From contig JAKCWG010000640.1 of the NCBI GenBank assembly GCA_021464415.1, forward strand, positions 36,001 through 100,000: a stretch of 64,000 bases of DNA. Reading direction: 5' to 3'. The notes beneath the pieces are model-generated. The model did not search any database, was not told the origin of the DNA, and worked only from the letters and a program-made list of their open reading frames with translations. Made by a program: the position numbers and the translations under genes. The stretch comes from Lonicera japonica. Lineage: Eukaryota; Streptophyta; Magnoliopsida; Dipsacales; Caprifoliaceae. Below are positions 1-11,851 of the stretch, piece by piece. The stretch's first letter is position 1, and each line of letters begins with the position of its first letter.

Positions 1-1
1 T

Positions 2-1366
2 GGTAAGTCATTCGACAATTGCTTGACTAACCTGGAACAGGTTTTAGAAAGATGTGTAGAAAAACAATTGGTGTTGAATTGGGAGAAATGCCATTTTATG
101 GTTACCAAGGGGATAGTATTGGGGCACATCATTTCGTCAGAAGGAATTGAAGTGGATAAATCAAAAATTGAATTGATAGCCAAACTTTCTACACCCAAGA
201 ATGTCAAAGATGTCCGATCATTTATAAGACATGTCGGGTTTTATGGGAGGTTCATCAAAAATTTCAGTTCCATCTCTAAGCCAATGTGTAAACTACTCCT
301 CAAGGACTCACCATTTGAATGGGATGCCAAGTGCGAATAAGCCTTTGTGTCTCTGAAGCATATGCTCACTACTGCGCCAATTATGCAGGCACCGGACTGG
401 AGCTTGCCATTCGAGCTCATGTGCGACGCAAGTGACTATGCAGTGGGAGAGGTTCTTGGTCAACGGAAAGATAAGAAACCGGGTGTAATATATTATGCGA
501 GTAGGACTTTGAATGATGCGCAAATGAATTACCCCACGACAGAGAAAGAGCTTCTGGCAATTGTCTTCGCCTTGGATAAGTTCCGATCCTATTTGATAGG
601 ATCGCCCATTGTTATTTTCACGAATCACGCGGCATTGAAGTATTTGTTCACAAAGAAAGATGCCAAGCCGCGGCTTCTTAGGTGGATACTTTTGTTGCAA
701 GAATTCCATTTAAGTATCAAGGATAAAAAGGAAGTCGAGAACGTGGTGGCCGATCATCTGTCTCGACTCACTTTTACGAACAACATTGAAGAAGGCCCGA
801 TCCAAGATTCATTTTCAGACGAGCAATTATTAGCGATCTCGACACTCCCATGGTATGCAGACATTGTAAATTATCTTGTAACCGACAAGATACCGAAATC
901 ATGGGGCGCACAAGACAGAAAAAGATTCTTGAGCGAAGTGACTCGATTCTACTGGGATGAGCCGTACCTGTTTAAGTGTTGCGCGAATCAGATTATCCGA
1001 CGGTGCATTCCAGATGAAGAAGCGGGGAGGGTTCTGTCATCTTGCCATTCTGAGGCTTGCGGAGGACACTTCTCGGCAAAGAAGACCACCGCAAAGATTT
1101 TGCAAAGCGGACTGTATTGGCCGTCGCTTTTTAAGGACGCACAACGCTTTTGCAAGGCATGCCAAAGATGCCAAATGCTTGGAGGGATCTCCAAGAGGAA
1201 TATGATGCCACTCAACCCAATCCTGATGATCGAAATCTTTGATTGCTGGGGCATCGATTTTATGGGACCATTCCCATCTTCCTACGGTAATCTTTATATT
1301 TTAGTTGCCGTAGATTATGTTTCAAAATGGGTGGAAGCCCAAGCGTGCAAGAAAAATGATCACAAA
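2..1366 (+). pseudogene. Ty3/gypsy pol, 5' fragment: RT tail, RNase H, first half of integrase
   Basis: One reading frame starts before the window and runs to 1366 with a single stop, TAA at 338-340, where related proteins normally have a coding residue; a CAA to TAA change would explain it. Seen in order: the RT thumb (LGHIISSEGIEVDKSKI), the connection domain ([20 protein letters not shown]), the RNase H core ([19 protein letters not shown] and VADHLSRL), the integrase zinc-binding region ([14 protein letters not shown], then CKACQRCQ) and the first catalytic Asp of integrase in [10 protein letters not shown]. Frame then stops at the CACTA insertion. The same frame resumes at 6207 in exact codon phase, so this is the first half of one gene. 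Not functional as it stands. Confidence 0.9.
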
Positions 1367-1397
1367 CACTACACCAAAATTCGCTAACTGGCACGGT

Positions 1398-1660
1398 TCT
1401 ACTCCGTGGCTGACCGTCTTTGGCACGGCTCCGAGCCGTGCCAAATACCGTAGTACCAAATCTTTTAGCACGGTACGAATCCGTGCCGTAAGTGTGTAAT
1501 ATTTTGGTCAAAGGGTACCAATCATAGTATATGGGCACACATTTGACACGGCTCTCGACCGTACCAATTTTGAGACACGTGGCAAATTATGGTTCTAACA
1601 CGTTTCACCCTCCTGGGCTAATTCGAGTTACCTTTTGCACCTTTTTGGCACTGCAATCAA
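1398..1660. repeat. CACTA left subterminal palindromic repeats
   Basis: Clustered copies of GGCACGG and its complement CCGTGCC, several forming hairpins such as CACGGCTCCGAGCCGTG near 1427. The matching cluster lies at 6067-6175 next to the other terminus. These are typical transposase-binding subterminal repeats. Confidence 0.8.
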
Positions 1661-2456
1661 CCGTGCCAAATAATTTAAATTAATAAAAAAAATTATTTTT
1701 GGACAATGCATCTAAACTGTATATGCAACAAACAAATCCATCCACCAAATTGAAAAAAATAAAACTTTCAATTGAAAAATGACCATAATTCCACATGCAA
1801 ATCAAAGTACACTTCCATAAGAATTTGTAAACTACAAATTTTCATTGTTTAGGACCTTAGATTAGTGATGTTTGATCACAAAGCTTGAAATACAATTGAC
1901 TACTTTGGTTGTCTTTCGAATCTTCTTTTCCATCCTACAAAGTTGTAACCACCAAAATCCTTGACTCCCCTTTGAAACCTGGGTAGATAAGATAAGATAA
2001 AATAATTATAAGAAAGGGTGACAATACAACTCTAAGACAAAAAATTACAAAAACTAATGGGGGAACTCGAGGAGTTGGACAGGCATGTAATACTAATTGA
2101 ACACAAAACAAGAGCAATTGTTGTTTTTTGTTTCAAAGGTTGAATACTAAATAAAGATTTCTATAACACGAGGCAACTAAGTCATATGCACCAAACAAAA
2201 TTAAATATTGCAAAATTCAAAAGGCAGGCTAAACATACTTTGATATGAAGCTAATTGATTACCATTAGCTCTTGTTCCATAGAAATCCAACAAACTTTCC
2301 AATAACAGCTCCCACGACTTCATCCTCACAAAATGTCATGTGAGGAGGCAAGGAAGTACCAAAGACAGTCCAAATCTGTTGACCCTATCTAAAAAGGGTC
2401 ACTTTGACCCTCACATGTGATTGATTAAAACATCCACGTCATTACTCTATTCTAAT

Positions 2457-2835
2457 TAATATTCTTTATTAGATTAAAATATAATTTTAATTAAAGGGAC
2501 AACCGGCTTCGTAGACCCAAAATTCCTATTGCCATATTCCAATTCAATTAGAGCAGAAGGAATCAATCTGAGCACTTGAGATGGGGCCAAGGCCTACCTT
2601 AATATGGATCCAATGGCATGATTGGTGAACTCCAAGATTCATCTAATTAGAGGGTGGAGTCCATATTTAATTTTTTTAAGCGCCGGACTGTGTCTACTAC
2701 TGCATGAGATGAAGTTCCATTAAAATAGGGGCAATGTAGAAGTTCAATGGAGAGAAGACCGGCTTAGACATTAACGGGTGTCTAACTTATTTCCTAATTA
2801 GTTGAAATTATAGTTTAATCAAATAAAGAATATTG
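2457..2835. repeat. Inverted repeat inside the CACTA element
   Basis: About 35 bp around 2457-2492 (AATATTCTTTATTAGATTAA) recurs in reverse complement at about 2797-2835 with a few mismatches, and an ACCGGCTT motif lies inside each arm. It could be an old foldback MITE. No clear target duplication was found. Confidence 0.4.
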
Positions 2836-3737
2836 GTGTAGCTTGATTGCTAGCAGGTCACTACAGGTACTTGTTTGCTAGTTCTCAATAGTTATATCAA
2901 TGGTTTATGTTTAGAAGGGGAGCTTTATACCTGTTTCAAAGAAGGATTGCCTGCAGATTTTGAAGAAAAATACGTGCCGAAGCAGTGAGTCCTCTCACTT
3001 AACAGCCAGCCAATGATCTCAAAGAATTTAGTGCTGCAGATATGAAGAAAATAAAGGGTTAGCCTCATCGAAATCTAGTATAATAAAAACATCATAACCC
3101 CTTGCTGTAGTTGGAGCTAGGACATGCCTATCTTCATAGAACTTAGAAAATGGCCACCATACCACACAAGAAAAGAAATTGTTTTTCAAAGTACCCAGGT
3201 ACCATTTAAACTCTAAAATGCATATTTCTCATATTCAAGAGGTTGTTTCTTTTACATGATGAAGCAATAAAAGCACCAAATTACTACAATAGCCTAGAAA
3301 ATAACAATTGATAAAGAAACAAAGAATTAAACATAAAGCCACATTTTTTATTTCTACAGAAGTCAGCAGTTCTTTCTATATTAACAATAAAAAAGGCATA
3401 AATATTTGTGACTTTGCTCTCCATAAACACTAAAGCATTCCCCCAAAAAATCTTTATTTACAACTTCCCTATTCATCAGACTTCACCAATACCAATATAT
3501 GTCACTTCAACAATATCTAAGTATGTTTCAGAGGCAAAATCATCATAAAAATACTACAATTACCTACTAATAAGTTAAAAGCTGCCTATTGCAAATACAC
3601 TCAAAAGGAGACTACATATCCATCTTCTCCATCTCTCTCAAATTAAGAGTTGAGATTTGAGTTCATACCTTAGTTCATCCTCTCTTCTTTGACTCTGATG
3701 CTTGTTAATTATTGTTAAACACGTCGCAACAAATTGA

Positions 3738-3950
3738 AACGGAAAATTTCTGCTCCGAGATATAGTCCCTTGAACCTATAGATGGTAAATTGACGGGACC
3801 AAATTCAACTTCAGTAACAAAAAAAAATGATATATTAGAGGTAATTAAGACAATTAATAAAGATATAATAAAATTCATACCACTCCCTATCACTGTAAGT
3901 GGAGAAGGAAAAATTATGCTCCGAGATATAGTCCCTTGAAGCTATGGTTG
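3738..3950. repeat. Pair of ~40-bp direct repeats
   Basis: The sequence TGCTCCGAGATATAGTCCCT with similar flanks occurs at about 3750 and again at about 3918, inside the CACTA element. There is no coding signal. The rest of 1700-4260 is AT-rich transposon filler in which I see no gene. Confidence 0.6.
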
Positions 3951-4261
3951 AATGCCAAATCATCCAGAAGGAGAGAACAAACTCAGCCAAAAACATAAAC
4001 ATAGATACACTTGTAAGATAACTCTACAAATTCAACTCAAATAAATCAACAAAACCCCTATTAGAAAAGGGGATCTCGAATAAACATGGAATTTCAAGCT
4101 AGCAACAATACCCTAGATCTGAAAAGTTAGGCATTTTCGATATATTTGAATAGCAAAGAAGATCTTCAGAAAAGGGACATTAAATAAACACCAAATTTCA
4201 AGCAAAGAAACACTGCATCTAAAATATTAGGGATCTCAACAGATTTAAGGATGTGAAGATT

Positions 4262-4440
4262 ATAAGAGAGTAACCTGGGAAACTCAATCAGCGAGAGGGA
4301 GGATCAGCGAGAAAGAGTATCGGTGAGAGTGAGGCAGGGAGTGCATTGAGATAAGGAGAGTATTGCAATGCGAGGGGTTTGTAATTTGCCACCTCGTGTA
4401 TTCTTCTGACTTTACGATCGAGGCGGGATTTTGAAAAATT
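4262..4440 (-). other. Pyrimidine-rich leader-like stretch on the minus strand
   Basis: Read on the minus strand, this is a CT-rich run resembling a plant 5' untranslated leader. It is followed, toward lower coordinates, by a GTTAC that could act as a splice donor. The CACTA element may have captured a promoter or leader of a host gene, or this may be its own ancestral transposase leader. No coding exon could be recognised downstream. Confidence 0.25.
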
Positions 4441-4483
4441 TAGGCATTTGGGGGTGGCAACGTGAAAGTTGAAAAAAATAATA

Positions 4484-4821
4484 CTCCCTCTGTCCCCACA
4501 AAGATAAACCCATTTTTTTTTACACAAATTAAGAAACTTTATTTAATATAATTGAAACCATAAATTTTTTTCACAATTTTCCTATTATACCCTCATTTAC
4601 TTTCTTTCTATAATGAATACATTTGATTGAAATCACATGCCCCAAGAAAATGTGAGAGAAAATTTTGAAGTTGATTACTCTTTTGAAGTTGATAACAATG
4701 TAATTAAATAAGGGTATATTAGAAAAAATGAAATTGTAATGCATTCTTTAAAAAGCAAGTGGCCTATAATTTAGGACGGATAAAAATGAAAAATGAGTCT
4801 ATCTTTGTAGGATGGATGGAG
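4484..4821. mobile_element. Stowaway-like MITE
   Basis: A 338-bp element starting CTCCCTCTGTCC and ending with the imperfect inverse GGATGGATGGAG, flanked by the dinucleotide TA on both sides (4482-4483 and 4822-4823). The termini and TA target site are those of Stowaway (Tc1/mariner) MITEs. It sits inside the CACTA element, making a third layer of nesting. Confidence 0.85.
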
Positions 4822-4823
4822 TA

Positions 4824-6066
4824 TATACATATAAAGGCACTTTCTCCTTAAATGTTTATCTTTTGATCTAACGGCCTATAAGTGTCGTGGCACGTTGATA
4901 ATTTTAAATATAATTATAGGTGCATGTCGAGGTGGGTAAAGGCCATGTGTTGTTTCAGGCTTATGAATATTGAAACGGTGCTGGTGCAGATTTAAAATAG
5001 ACAATGGTTGGCTTAGGTTCTTTCTAATCAATCAGCTACTTATACTGAATGTTACAGATATCCAACAGTTTAAGTTCTCTCTAATGGATGAATTTTTGGG
5101 TAGGGTTCCACAATAAAAACTCGATATGAGTTTGGTCAGTAGTGCCGTAAGCACGGGCATGTCTAGTATTTATATATAATATAAAAATACAAATTTTTTT
5201 ATTATTATATTTGTACTTAACGGATAATAATAGGTCATATCGGTTAATTTGACAGGATAACAAATCAGATTTGAATATGATTTTTTTACCCACTAAAAAA
5301 AGCACTTATTTAATCCCAAACCAATAACAAGAGAAACACGATGAAAACTAATACAAATGCGAGTCAAATCGACACGTTGCCAGGTCTTATGACTCGAACC
5401 CTTAACCCCGGCCCTTACCTTCTAATTTATATGCTAATATGCACTAGTATTGTGTTACAAAATTATGGGAGATATAAAATTTCTATAATTATTTTTTTCA
5501 GCAGTTTAAGGCTAAAAATTATCATATTTTGGTATAACTACTTTTAAATTTAGTTATAGTGCAATAATTAGAATTATAAAAGATTTATTTTGAAAATTAA
5601 AATCATAAACTTTTAAAAATATTCTTTATGAACTTCATTTTTTTAAAAAAAATTTAATATTAAAATCATTAAGTTACTGAATATTAATTATCAGTAATTT
5701 AAATGTACCATAAGTAGGTTTTAATGGAAAGTAAATATGAAAACATAAATAATTTACAATAAATATACATTTAAAATTATATTTTAAAAGAGTCAATATG
5801 GTTTTATTTTGAGAAAGCCTAGGCATTTAGACATATTTTTTATTCTATTCAAATCTCACAAAAAAAAGTCAAAAATAACATAATTAGTTTAAAAAACAGT
5901 GTGATATTTTAATTTTTTTCCCCCTAAAAGTTTGGGAATTATAAGTGGGAGGCTAAAAAAGTTCCTAAATCTACTTTTTCAAGTGGGCGGGAGATCAAAA
6001 AAAAGGAAAAAAATTGGGCGGGAGATCTGGTCAAAGGAGGGAAAAAGGAAATGAAGATTGACACAG
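4824..6066. other. AT-rich interior of the CACTA element, no gene seen
   Basis: Mostly AT-rich non-coding sequence with short ORFs that resemble nothing known. Near 5990-6030 a GGGCGGGAGATC motif occurs twice, about 35 bp apart. No exon or RNA gene could be supported. Confidence 0.4.
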
Positions 6067-6206
6067 TATTAGCACGGCATGTTGCAGTACTAAATTAGGC
6101 AGGGCTCTACACCGTGCCAAATACGTGGCAAGACCTACCAAAATTTGGCACGGTTTAAAACCGTGCTAAACTGGCGTGCTAGTTAGCGAGTTTTGGTGTA
6201 GTGAAA

Positions 6207-6977
6207 GTGGTGATCCGATTTCTGAAAGAACACATTCTTGCATGTTTTGGCACCCCCAAGGCAATAATAAGCGATGGCGGTACTCACTTTTGCAACAAAC
6301 CATTTCAATCATTAATGCAAAAGTATGGTGTAACCCACAAAGTATCGCTCGCTTATCACCCTCAAACTAACAGTCAAGCCGAGTTAGCAAATAGGGAGAT
6401 CAAACAGATTCTAGAGAAAACGGTAAATCCGAACTGCAAGGATTGGTCGTTAAGACTGACCGATGCACTTTGGGCTTACCGTACTGCATATAAAACAACT
6501 CTAGATATGTCTCCCTATCGCATTGTATACTGAAAATCATGTCATTTGCCAGTAGAATTGGAACACAAATCATATTGGGCAACTAAGATGGTTAACTGTG
6601 ATTTCGAGAAAGCCGGGCTTGACCGTAAGTTGCAAATAAATGAAATCGAGGAATTGAGAAGAGATGCATATGATAATGCGAAGATAAGCAAGGAACGTGC
6701 CAAAATCTTTCATGATAAATCCATTTTAAGGAAAGAATTCAAACTTGGGCACAAAGTTCTTATTTATGACACTCGTCTGCATCTTTTCCCTGGAAAATTA
6801 AAGTCTCGTTGGATCGGCCCATACATTGTCCGTCATGTATTTCCATTTGGGGCCGTGAATGTTGAGGATCCAAAAACTGGCTTTGTTTTCAAAGTAAATG
6901 GGCAACGTCTAAAGCCATTTTTGGAATTTCCACCTCGAGAGGAGTCCACCCCTCTCGAAGACCCGACTTATGCCTAA
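6207..6977 (+). pseudogene. Ty3/gypsy pol, 3' fragment: integrase core and C-terminal domain
   Basis: Continues the integrase interrupted at 1366. The second catalytic Asp is in [10 protein letters not shown] and the catalytic Glu lies in [15 protein letters not shown], completing the D,D-35-E arrangement. The typical [11 protein letters not shown] and MSPYRIVY segments follow. A TGA at 6531-6533 interrupts the frame immediately after that. The C-terminal part (KVLIYDTRLHLFPGKLKSRW, then VNGQRLKPFL) is the usual gypsy integrase tail, ending at TAA 6975-6977. The stop and the CACTA insertion both inactivate it. Confidence 0.9.
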
Positions 6978-7151
6978 CAAGCATGGGTCGATTTTGTAAA
7001 TAATGTTTTTGTTAGTATTTTTTGTGAGTTTCAGGAATTGATATCGAAAATTCGGGTGTCATTGGGACTGAACGAACCAAGTTGAGGGGGAGCAATAAGG
7101 TGTAGAAGAGCAAAGCAGGCAAGAAAAATTTTCATGGCAGGTTGGTCCAGG

Positions 7152-7333
7152 CATGATCGATCATGGGTGAAAATTTCTTCAAGCAGTTAGAGGCATGATC
7201 GATCATGGAAAATAAGGAGCTGGGCAGTGGGCAGCATGATCGATCATGGTCATACCATGATCGATCATTGAACAAAATTTCAGTTGGGTTGAATGACCCA
7301 TGATAGATCATGGGTTGACCATGATCGATCATG
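7152..7333. repeat. Six copies of the 14-bp palindrome CATGATCGATCATG (internal cluster)
   Basis: Copies start at 7152, 7194, 7235, 7256 (last base changed), 7299 (one base changed) and 7320. They lie in the untranslated stretch between integrase and the extra ORF. The same 14-mer recurs four times in the LTR. The palindromes make in-frame MIDHG peptides on both strands, which are by-products rather than a protein. Confidence 0.9.
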
Positions 7334-7625
7334 GTCCCACATTAAAACAGGGGAGTCGTTCTAAAAACCCCATTTCTCTTCTCCCTCAACCCAAATCCTC
7401 TCCAATCCTTAACCCTTTCTCCCCCATTCTTCCCAAAACCTCCCCAAACACCATTTCCATCCTTCCCCATCTAGAATCACGCATCAAATCTTCCAATTTC
7501 AAGCCCTATTGCCATACCCATCTCAAAACCCATTTTTTCCCTCTCTTCGCACATTTCGAGCCCTAACTCCCCAAATCTCGAAATCTCTCATATATACCTT
7601 CTCTAAAGCATCACAATACTCCTCT

Positions 7626-8825
7626 ATGGCTACCTCTAACCCTCCCACTAAGCCGGTTGACATTCAAGCCGCAAGGGGTGGTTATCACAGATTTCGAAGC
7701 TGCCAAGAATTCGAATGGTGGAATTACGCTTTCAAGACGAGGACGGTAGTGATCGAGAGGCCGGTCTATATCGGTACGCTGGACGATTTCCCTCAACGAA
7801 CAATTTTTGAACGAAATCCGGAATGGATTAACTACTTGCGTGAACAAGGTACTCAATGTAATCTCACCATCTGTCATGAATTTGTTGCAAGTTTAATTCC
7901 AGTTCCAAATACTCCATATGCTTATATTGCTCATGTTCGAGGGAAGGCGGTCCATTTTAACCTCAATGTGTTGAGTGAGATCACGGGAATCCCAGCTTCG
8001 CCACACAATGCCTATGATCTCCCTTATTCGGATGTTACCCCCTATATAGAGCCATCGGCTAACGACCTAGCCTCATTTCTAGCCGGTAGACCCACGGAAT
8101 GGATTGGGACTCAGTTCGATAGGAGCAATTTGCATGATAGCCTAGGGACGTTGTGGCTTGTAATTGCCAATGCTTTGGACCCAACCTCACATATCTCTCA
8201 CCTATAGCCTTCTCAAGCGTATGTACTATATGCCATTGTCACAAACAAGCGCTGTTGTTTGCTTCGTCACATCATTGGGCGAATTGCGAGAATAATAGAC
8301 TTGGTCGTCCACAATGAAACAATCAAATTTGGGTCATTGATCACTCGGGTGTGTTTAAGATCAGGGGTAAATGAGAGGGATGGGGATGAGAAGAAAATGC
8401 CTCGAGCACCACTTAACAGGTCTACCCAAACTCGAGCCACTGGTCAATTGAGAAACCGGCCGAGTTCTTCCACGGCTGCAGCACCACCGGGTGATGATAC
8501 CGAAGAGGGGGCAGAAGAAGTAGGAGCGGATTTTCCGGGTCCTTCGAGGTGGAGAAGAAGAGCAAGCTCTGGGCCAGTAGAGGACGATAGGGAGTTCATG
8601 AGAGAGCAGTTCAAACAGATGACTGCCATGATGCAAACCGGGTTCACAAGCATAAATGAGAGGGTTGAGATTATGGTATTGCGCCAAGATCAATTGGAGG
8701 CAGACATTGCAGCTCAGGTCGAGGCACGAGTTGCAGCACAGATAGCGACTCAACAAGAGTTCATACGCCAGCAGTTCGAGGCGTTGTACGGTCGTTTTCC
8801 ACCACCCCCACCTCCTAATATGTGA
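7626..8825 (+). pseudogene. Athila-type extra ORF, putative plant transposon protein, one in-frame stop
   Basis: A single frame of about 400 codons runs from ATG 7626 to TGA 8823-8825 and is broken only by TAG at 8205-8207. The N-terminal half (FEWWNYAFKTRTVVIERPVY, LVIANALDPTSH) looks like the plant transposon protein domain common downstream of, or beside, gypsy pol. The C-terminal half is low-complexity Pro/Ser/Ala/Glu-rich, then a predicted coiled coil (REFMREQFKQMTAMM to RVAAQIATQQEFIRQQFEAL), ending in a proline run. I see no clear transmembrane helix or signal peptide, so an envelope role is not supported here. The function of the domain is unknown. Confidence 0.75.
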
Positions 8826-10173
8826 TGATGATGCGATAGCCTGAAAAACTCTTTATTTAACTATATTTAACCTTAGTTTTCTTTTATTTCTTTTGGGTTG
8901 TATTAGAATTTAGACTTAATGTTAACATTAGAACTTGGTTTTAATGGTTGAATGTTATGGTTTTTGCTTTTGAATTCTAATTCTAACCCGTTTTGTGTAT
9001 AGTTGTTTATCTCTTCTTTTTGTATCATGGAAAGCAACTAGCGCCCATGCATTTTCTTGTTCTCTTTCCATTGAGGGCAATGTGTGGTTCAAGTTGAGGG
9101 GGGTACGTTATTTTGCCCGCTATTTTACCCCTATTTTGTGATTATTTTTGTTTTGGCTTGCTATTGTCTATTTTCATGAGTAGAAGAGATGCGTTTCAAA
9201 TTTATTTTTTTTAGGAAGTTTGAAAAATTGATGATTGACCGATATTTTGCTCAAAATGAAGACTATTGTTTCATTAGCTTTTGGCATGAATTCTTTGATT
9301 CAGATAGGAATTTGAATGATAATCTAAATTGCCTTGCTCCACTTAGTCTCATATCTTGTTATATTCTCCTGTTCCACATGCTAGATTGCTTTGGTTGTTT
9401 CCAATTCGGTAAGAACACTTAGATTTATTTTCATTGAGCGAAGAGGAATTTTTGTCCAAAAAATAATGGAAGCTCCTTCGAAAAGATCTTCCAATGAGAG
9501 GACAAAAGCATAGCACTTTGATAACTTGGATGACTGTTTTCCTAATACTGACTTAAAGCTTCAATTGACTAAATCTTCAGTCTCTTTGTCTAATATTAAG
9601 GAGGGGTAAAGGTTACCATATGGGAAAGGGTGAATAGCTTCCTTTGAGCTCCAATGAATGAGCAGTAATGAGAAAAATTTCATTAGTGAGACTGTTGCCC
9701 CCCATAGAGATGAAAACCGTCCTGATCTAATTTAGCGAAATTTCCAAGTAAAAGATAAAGAAAGTGCTTAGAATTGACAAACCTTGGAGCTTTTGTTTTT
9801 GAAAAAGTTCTTTCTTCCTTCTCGAATGACTATGACTCTTTGTATTTATATTGAATTGTTTGAATCAAAGTCTAGTTTGTGAGCGTTGGAGAACATGGGA
9901 TTGTGTTCTAAAGGAGATAGGCGAATTAGATGATCATTCAAAAGTCTGTCATTCTGGAAAATTGATAGTAATGCATCTTGCTCTAAAAATTGAAACTTGA
10001 ATTTTCATTCTCGTCATCCATCATGATCAAACTTCTAATGTTTGTAGGTATCATTTATGAAAACCTTCACGAGATGCAACTCGTCTTCTTTGGGAACTTA
10101 AAAGTTAACAACTTTTTGTAATTATATACTTTTTGTCTTGCTAAGGGACTAGCAAGAGTTAAGTGAGGGGAGT
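8826..10173 (+). other. Athila 3' untranslated region and polypurine tract
   Basis: No ORF of note. Two polypurine-like runs occur: AAGTTGAGGGGG-type sequences near 7079-7092 and 9092-9106, besides the proper tract AAGTGAGGGGAGT (10161-10173) that abuts the LTR. An additional internal polypurine run would be consistent with a second plus-strand primer. Confidence 0.6.
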
Positions 10174-11851
10174 TGATAAACGCATAATATTGTCATGACT
10201 AAACTTTTTCTCGGAGTCGATGACGCGTTTGTTGCATTAATTTTGCCTAATTATCCGCTTATCTCATGATTAGTGTCTTATCAAGTTTTGTATCTAATCT
10301 CGTCCCGCAAGGTGTGCTTTTGTTGCATTTCTATGTGTTCTTAGGCATATGATGAAATGGCCTTGAAGGAATTGATCAATTGTTAGCCAAAAGCTCACAA
10401 GAATGCTGATTTGAAGAAACTCCAGAAGTATGATCGATCATGGGTCTAGCATGATCGATCATGGTGCAAATTAATCTTCAGGCAGAGGACCCCATGATCG
10501 ATCATGGGTTGCTCTTGTTGGCCATGATCGATCATGGCCTGGCGGGGGCAGCCACCAACTCCTTCTTTTTGCCTTATTTTAGGAATTTTTGTTCCTATAT
10601 ATTTTCCCTTGATTATTTAATTAATTTTAGGACACCTTTGGCTATTGTTTTTAGTCTAGGGGACCAAGATAGATGATAAGAATCATCTTAGACCACAAGA
10701 GAGTTCTAGAGAGAAGGGAGAGCTAAAGTGTATTTTTGTTCTTCATTTTCCTCTTGTAAGTCTTGATTGTAAGAATGATTTCTTCTTTTATAATATTTGT
10801 TTTTGCATCTATTATGGAGTAGTCTTTTACTAAGGTTACGGAGGTTGATCGCGATATGATTTTTTGGTAATTAATTTCTCAATCCATGTTTAAAGCTTGT
10901 TAAATATTTGTGAATCATTTTCCTTTCGAAATCCTTCGTTCTACAAGCTTTCTAGGTATTTTCATTGTTCGATTAGACTTTTCATGCCTTGTATGCTTAG
11001 TTCTTGTTGATTAATGAAAATACAACATATTCATATGGTTCTAAGAAGCTTGTCATTCTTTTCCCCATCTATGGATTTTTGTTCCTCGTTGTAAAGATTA
11101 CAAAGAGTTCTTAAACTCCATAAATGATTTATAAAATTGTTAATCTAGTGTTTGCGTTGCTTTATGATATTTTGAGTGCTTTGTACACTTTACGTGCTAT
11201 CTAGACTCATTATCGTCCTTTTAAAGTAAGAATTGGCTAGTTGGTGATTTTATTCCATAAAACTTCTTTCCGTGTCATTGTAATGATTTACTACATAATT
11301 CTCATTCTTTTAAACCATGAGATTTCACACACATGCTTATCATAAAACCTTGTTTCGATGGGACTATCATATTTATCTCGGATTAGCCCCATCCCGAGAA
11401 TGAGTTGCCTAGCTTCGCACCCTTGGCTAAAAGGATAAATATGATGGCTTTATCTATGGTGGAATTTTTTGATAGTCTCTCTTGATATAGCTTTAACCCG
11501 GGATGAGTTGCTTAGCTTCGCACCCTCTGCTATTGAGAGTTATCACGACCTTCTCTATTCATGGCAACTTTGTGTGAAATCTATGTGTGAGATTGCAATT
11601 ACCGCATCTCTTAAATCGTGACTAATCTCCACCTACCTTAGTGCTTTCTTATTAATTTTCACAACAATTATTTACATTTCCGTTGTGTCACAACAAATTC
11701 AACTTACAAAACCAGAACAACCATTTAATCCGTAATCCATTCAATTCCTTTTCACTTATCCCTGTGGTTCGACACTCGGTCTTCCGAGTCTTTATTACAA
11801 CTTGACGAGCTTGCACTTGGGCTAACACAACGCGTTATTTCGGAAACGTCA
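10174..11851 (+). mobile_element. 3' LTR of the Athila-type element
   Basis: Begins TGATAAACGC right after the polypurine tract and ends GGAAACGTCA at 11851, so it has TG...CA ends and is about 1,678 bp long. A TATA-like TATATATTTT lies near 10595. Upstream of it are four copies of the 14-bp palindrome. Two imperfect copies of a segment containing GAGTTGCCTAGCTTCGCACC lie at about 11400 and 11505. The 5' LTR is outside the window, so LTR identity cannot be compared and the target duplication cannot be checked. Confidence 0.85.
10429..10536. repeat. Four copies of the 14-bp palindrome in the LTR
   Basis: Copies of CATGATCGATCATG start at 10429 (first base T), 10450, 10493 and 10523, some 60-165 bp upstream of the TATA-like box. 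Position and palindromy suggest a dimeric binding site in U3. This is inference. Confidence 0.85.

Larger units (their letters stand above)
1367..6203. mobile_element. Non-autonomous CACTA (En/Spm) DNA transposon inside gypsy integrase
   Basis: Both ends carry the same inverted terminus: it begins CACTACACCAAAATTCGC at 1367 and ends with the reverse complement, GCGAGTTTTGGTGTAGTG, at 6203 (one mismatch). The 3-bp target duplication AAA (1364-1366 and 6204-6206) is exactly what CACTA transposases make. Just inside each end lie many copies of a GCACGG/CCGTGC motif arranged as short palindromes (1398-1660 and 6067-6175), the subterminal repeats that CACTA transposases bind. I see no transposase coding sequence inside, so the element must have been mobilised in trans. 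It holds a Stowaway MITE and other small repeats. Confidence 0.95.
1..11851 (+). mobile_element. Athila-type Ty3/gypsy retrotransposon, 3' portion, interrupted by a CACTA element
   Basis: The window opens inside the pol gene of a Ty3/gypsy LTR retrotransposon and follows it to the end of its 3' LTR. In order: end of reverse transcriptase, RNase H, integrase (split by the CACTA element at 1367-6203), an untranslated stretch with palindromes, a transposon-protein ORF in the position Athila elements use for their extra ORF, a long 3' untranslated region, a polypurine tract (10161-10173) and an LTR of about 1.68 kb. The extra ORF after integrase and the long LTR are what point to the Athila branch. 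That lineage call is inference. The copy is dead: pol carries two in-frame stops and the extra ORF one. Confidence 0.85.

Noticed and set aside
7132..7332. Repeated MIDHG peptide ORFs on both strands
   Set aside because: They are the translation of the 14-bp palindrome and show no other protein character.
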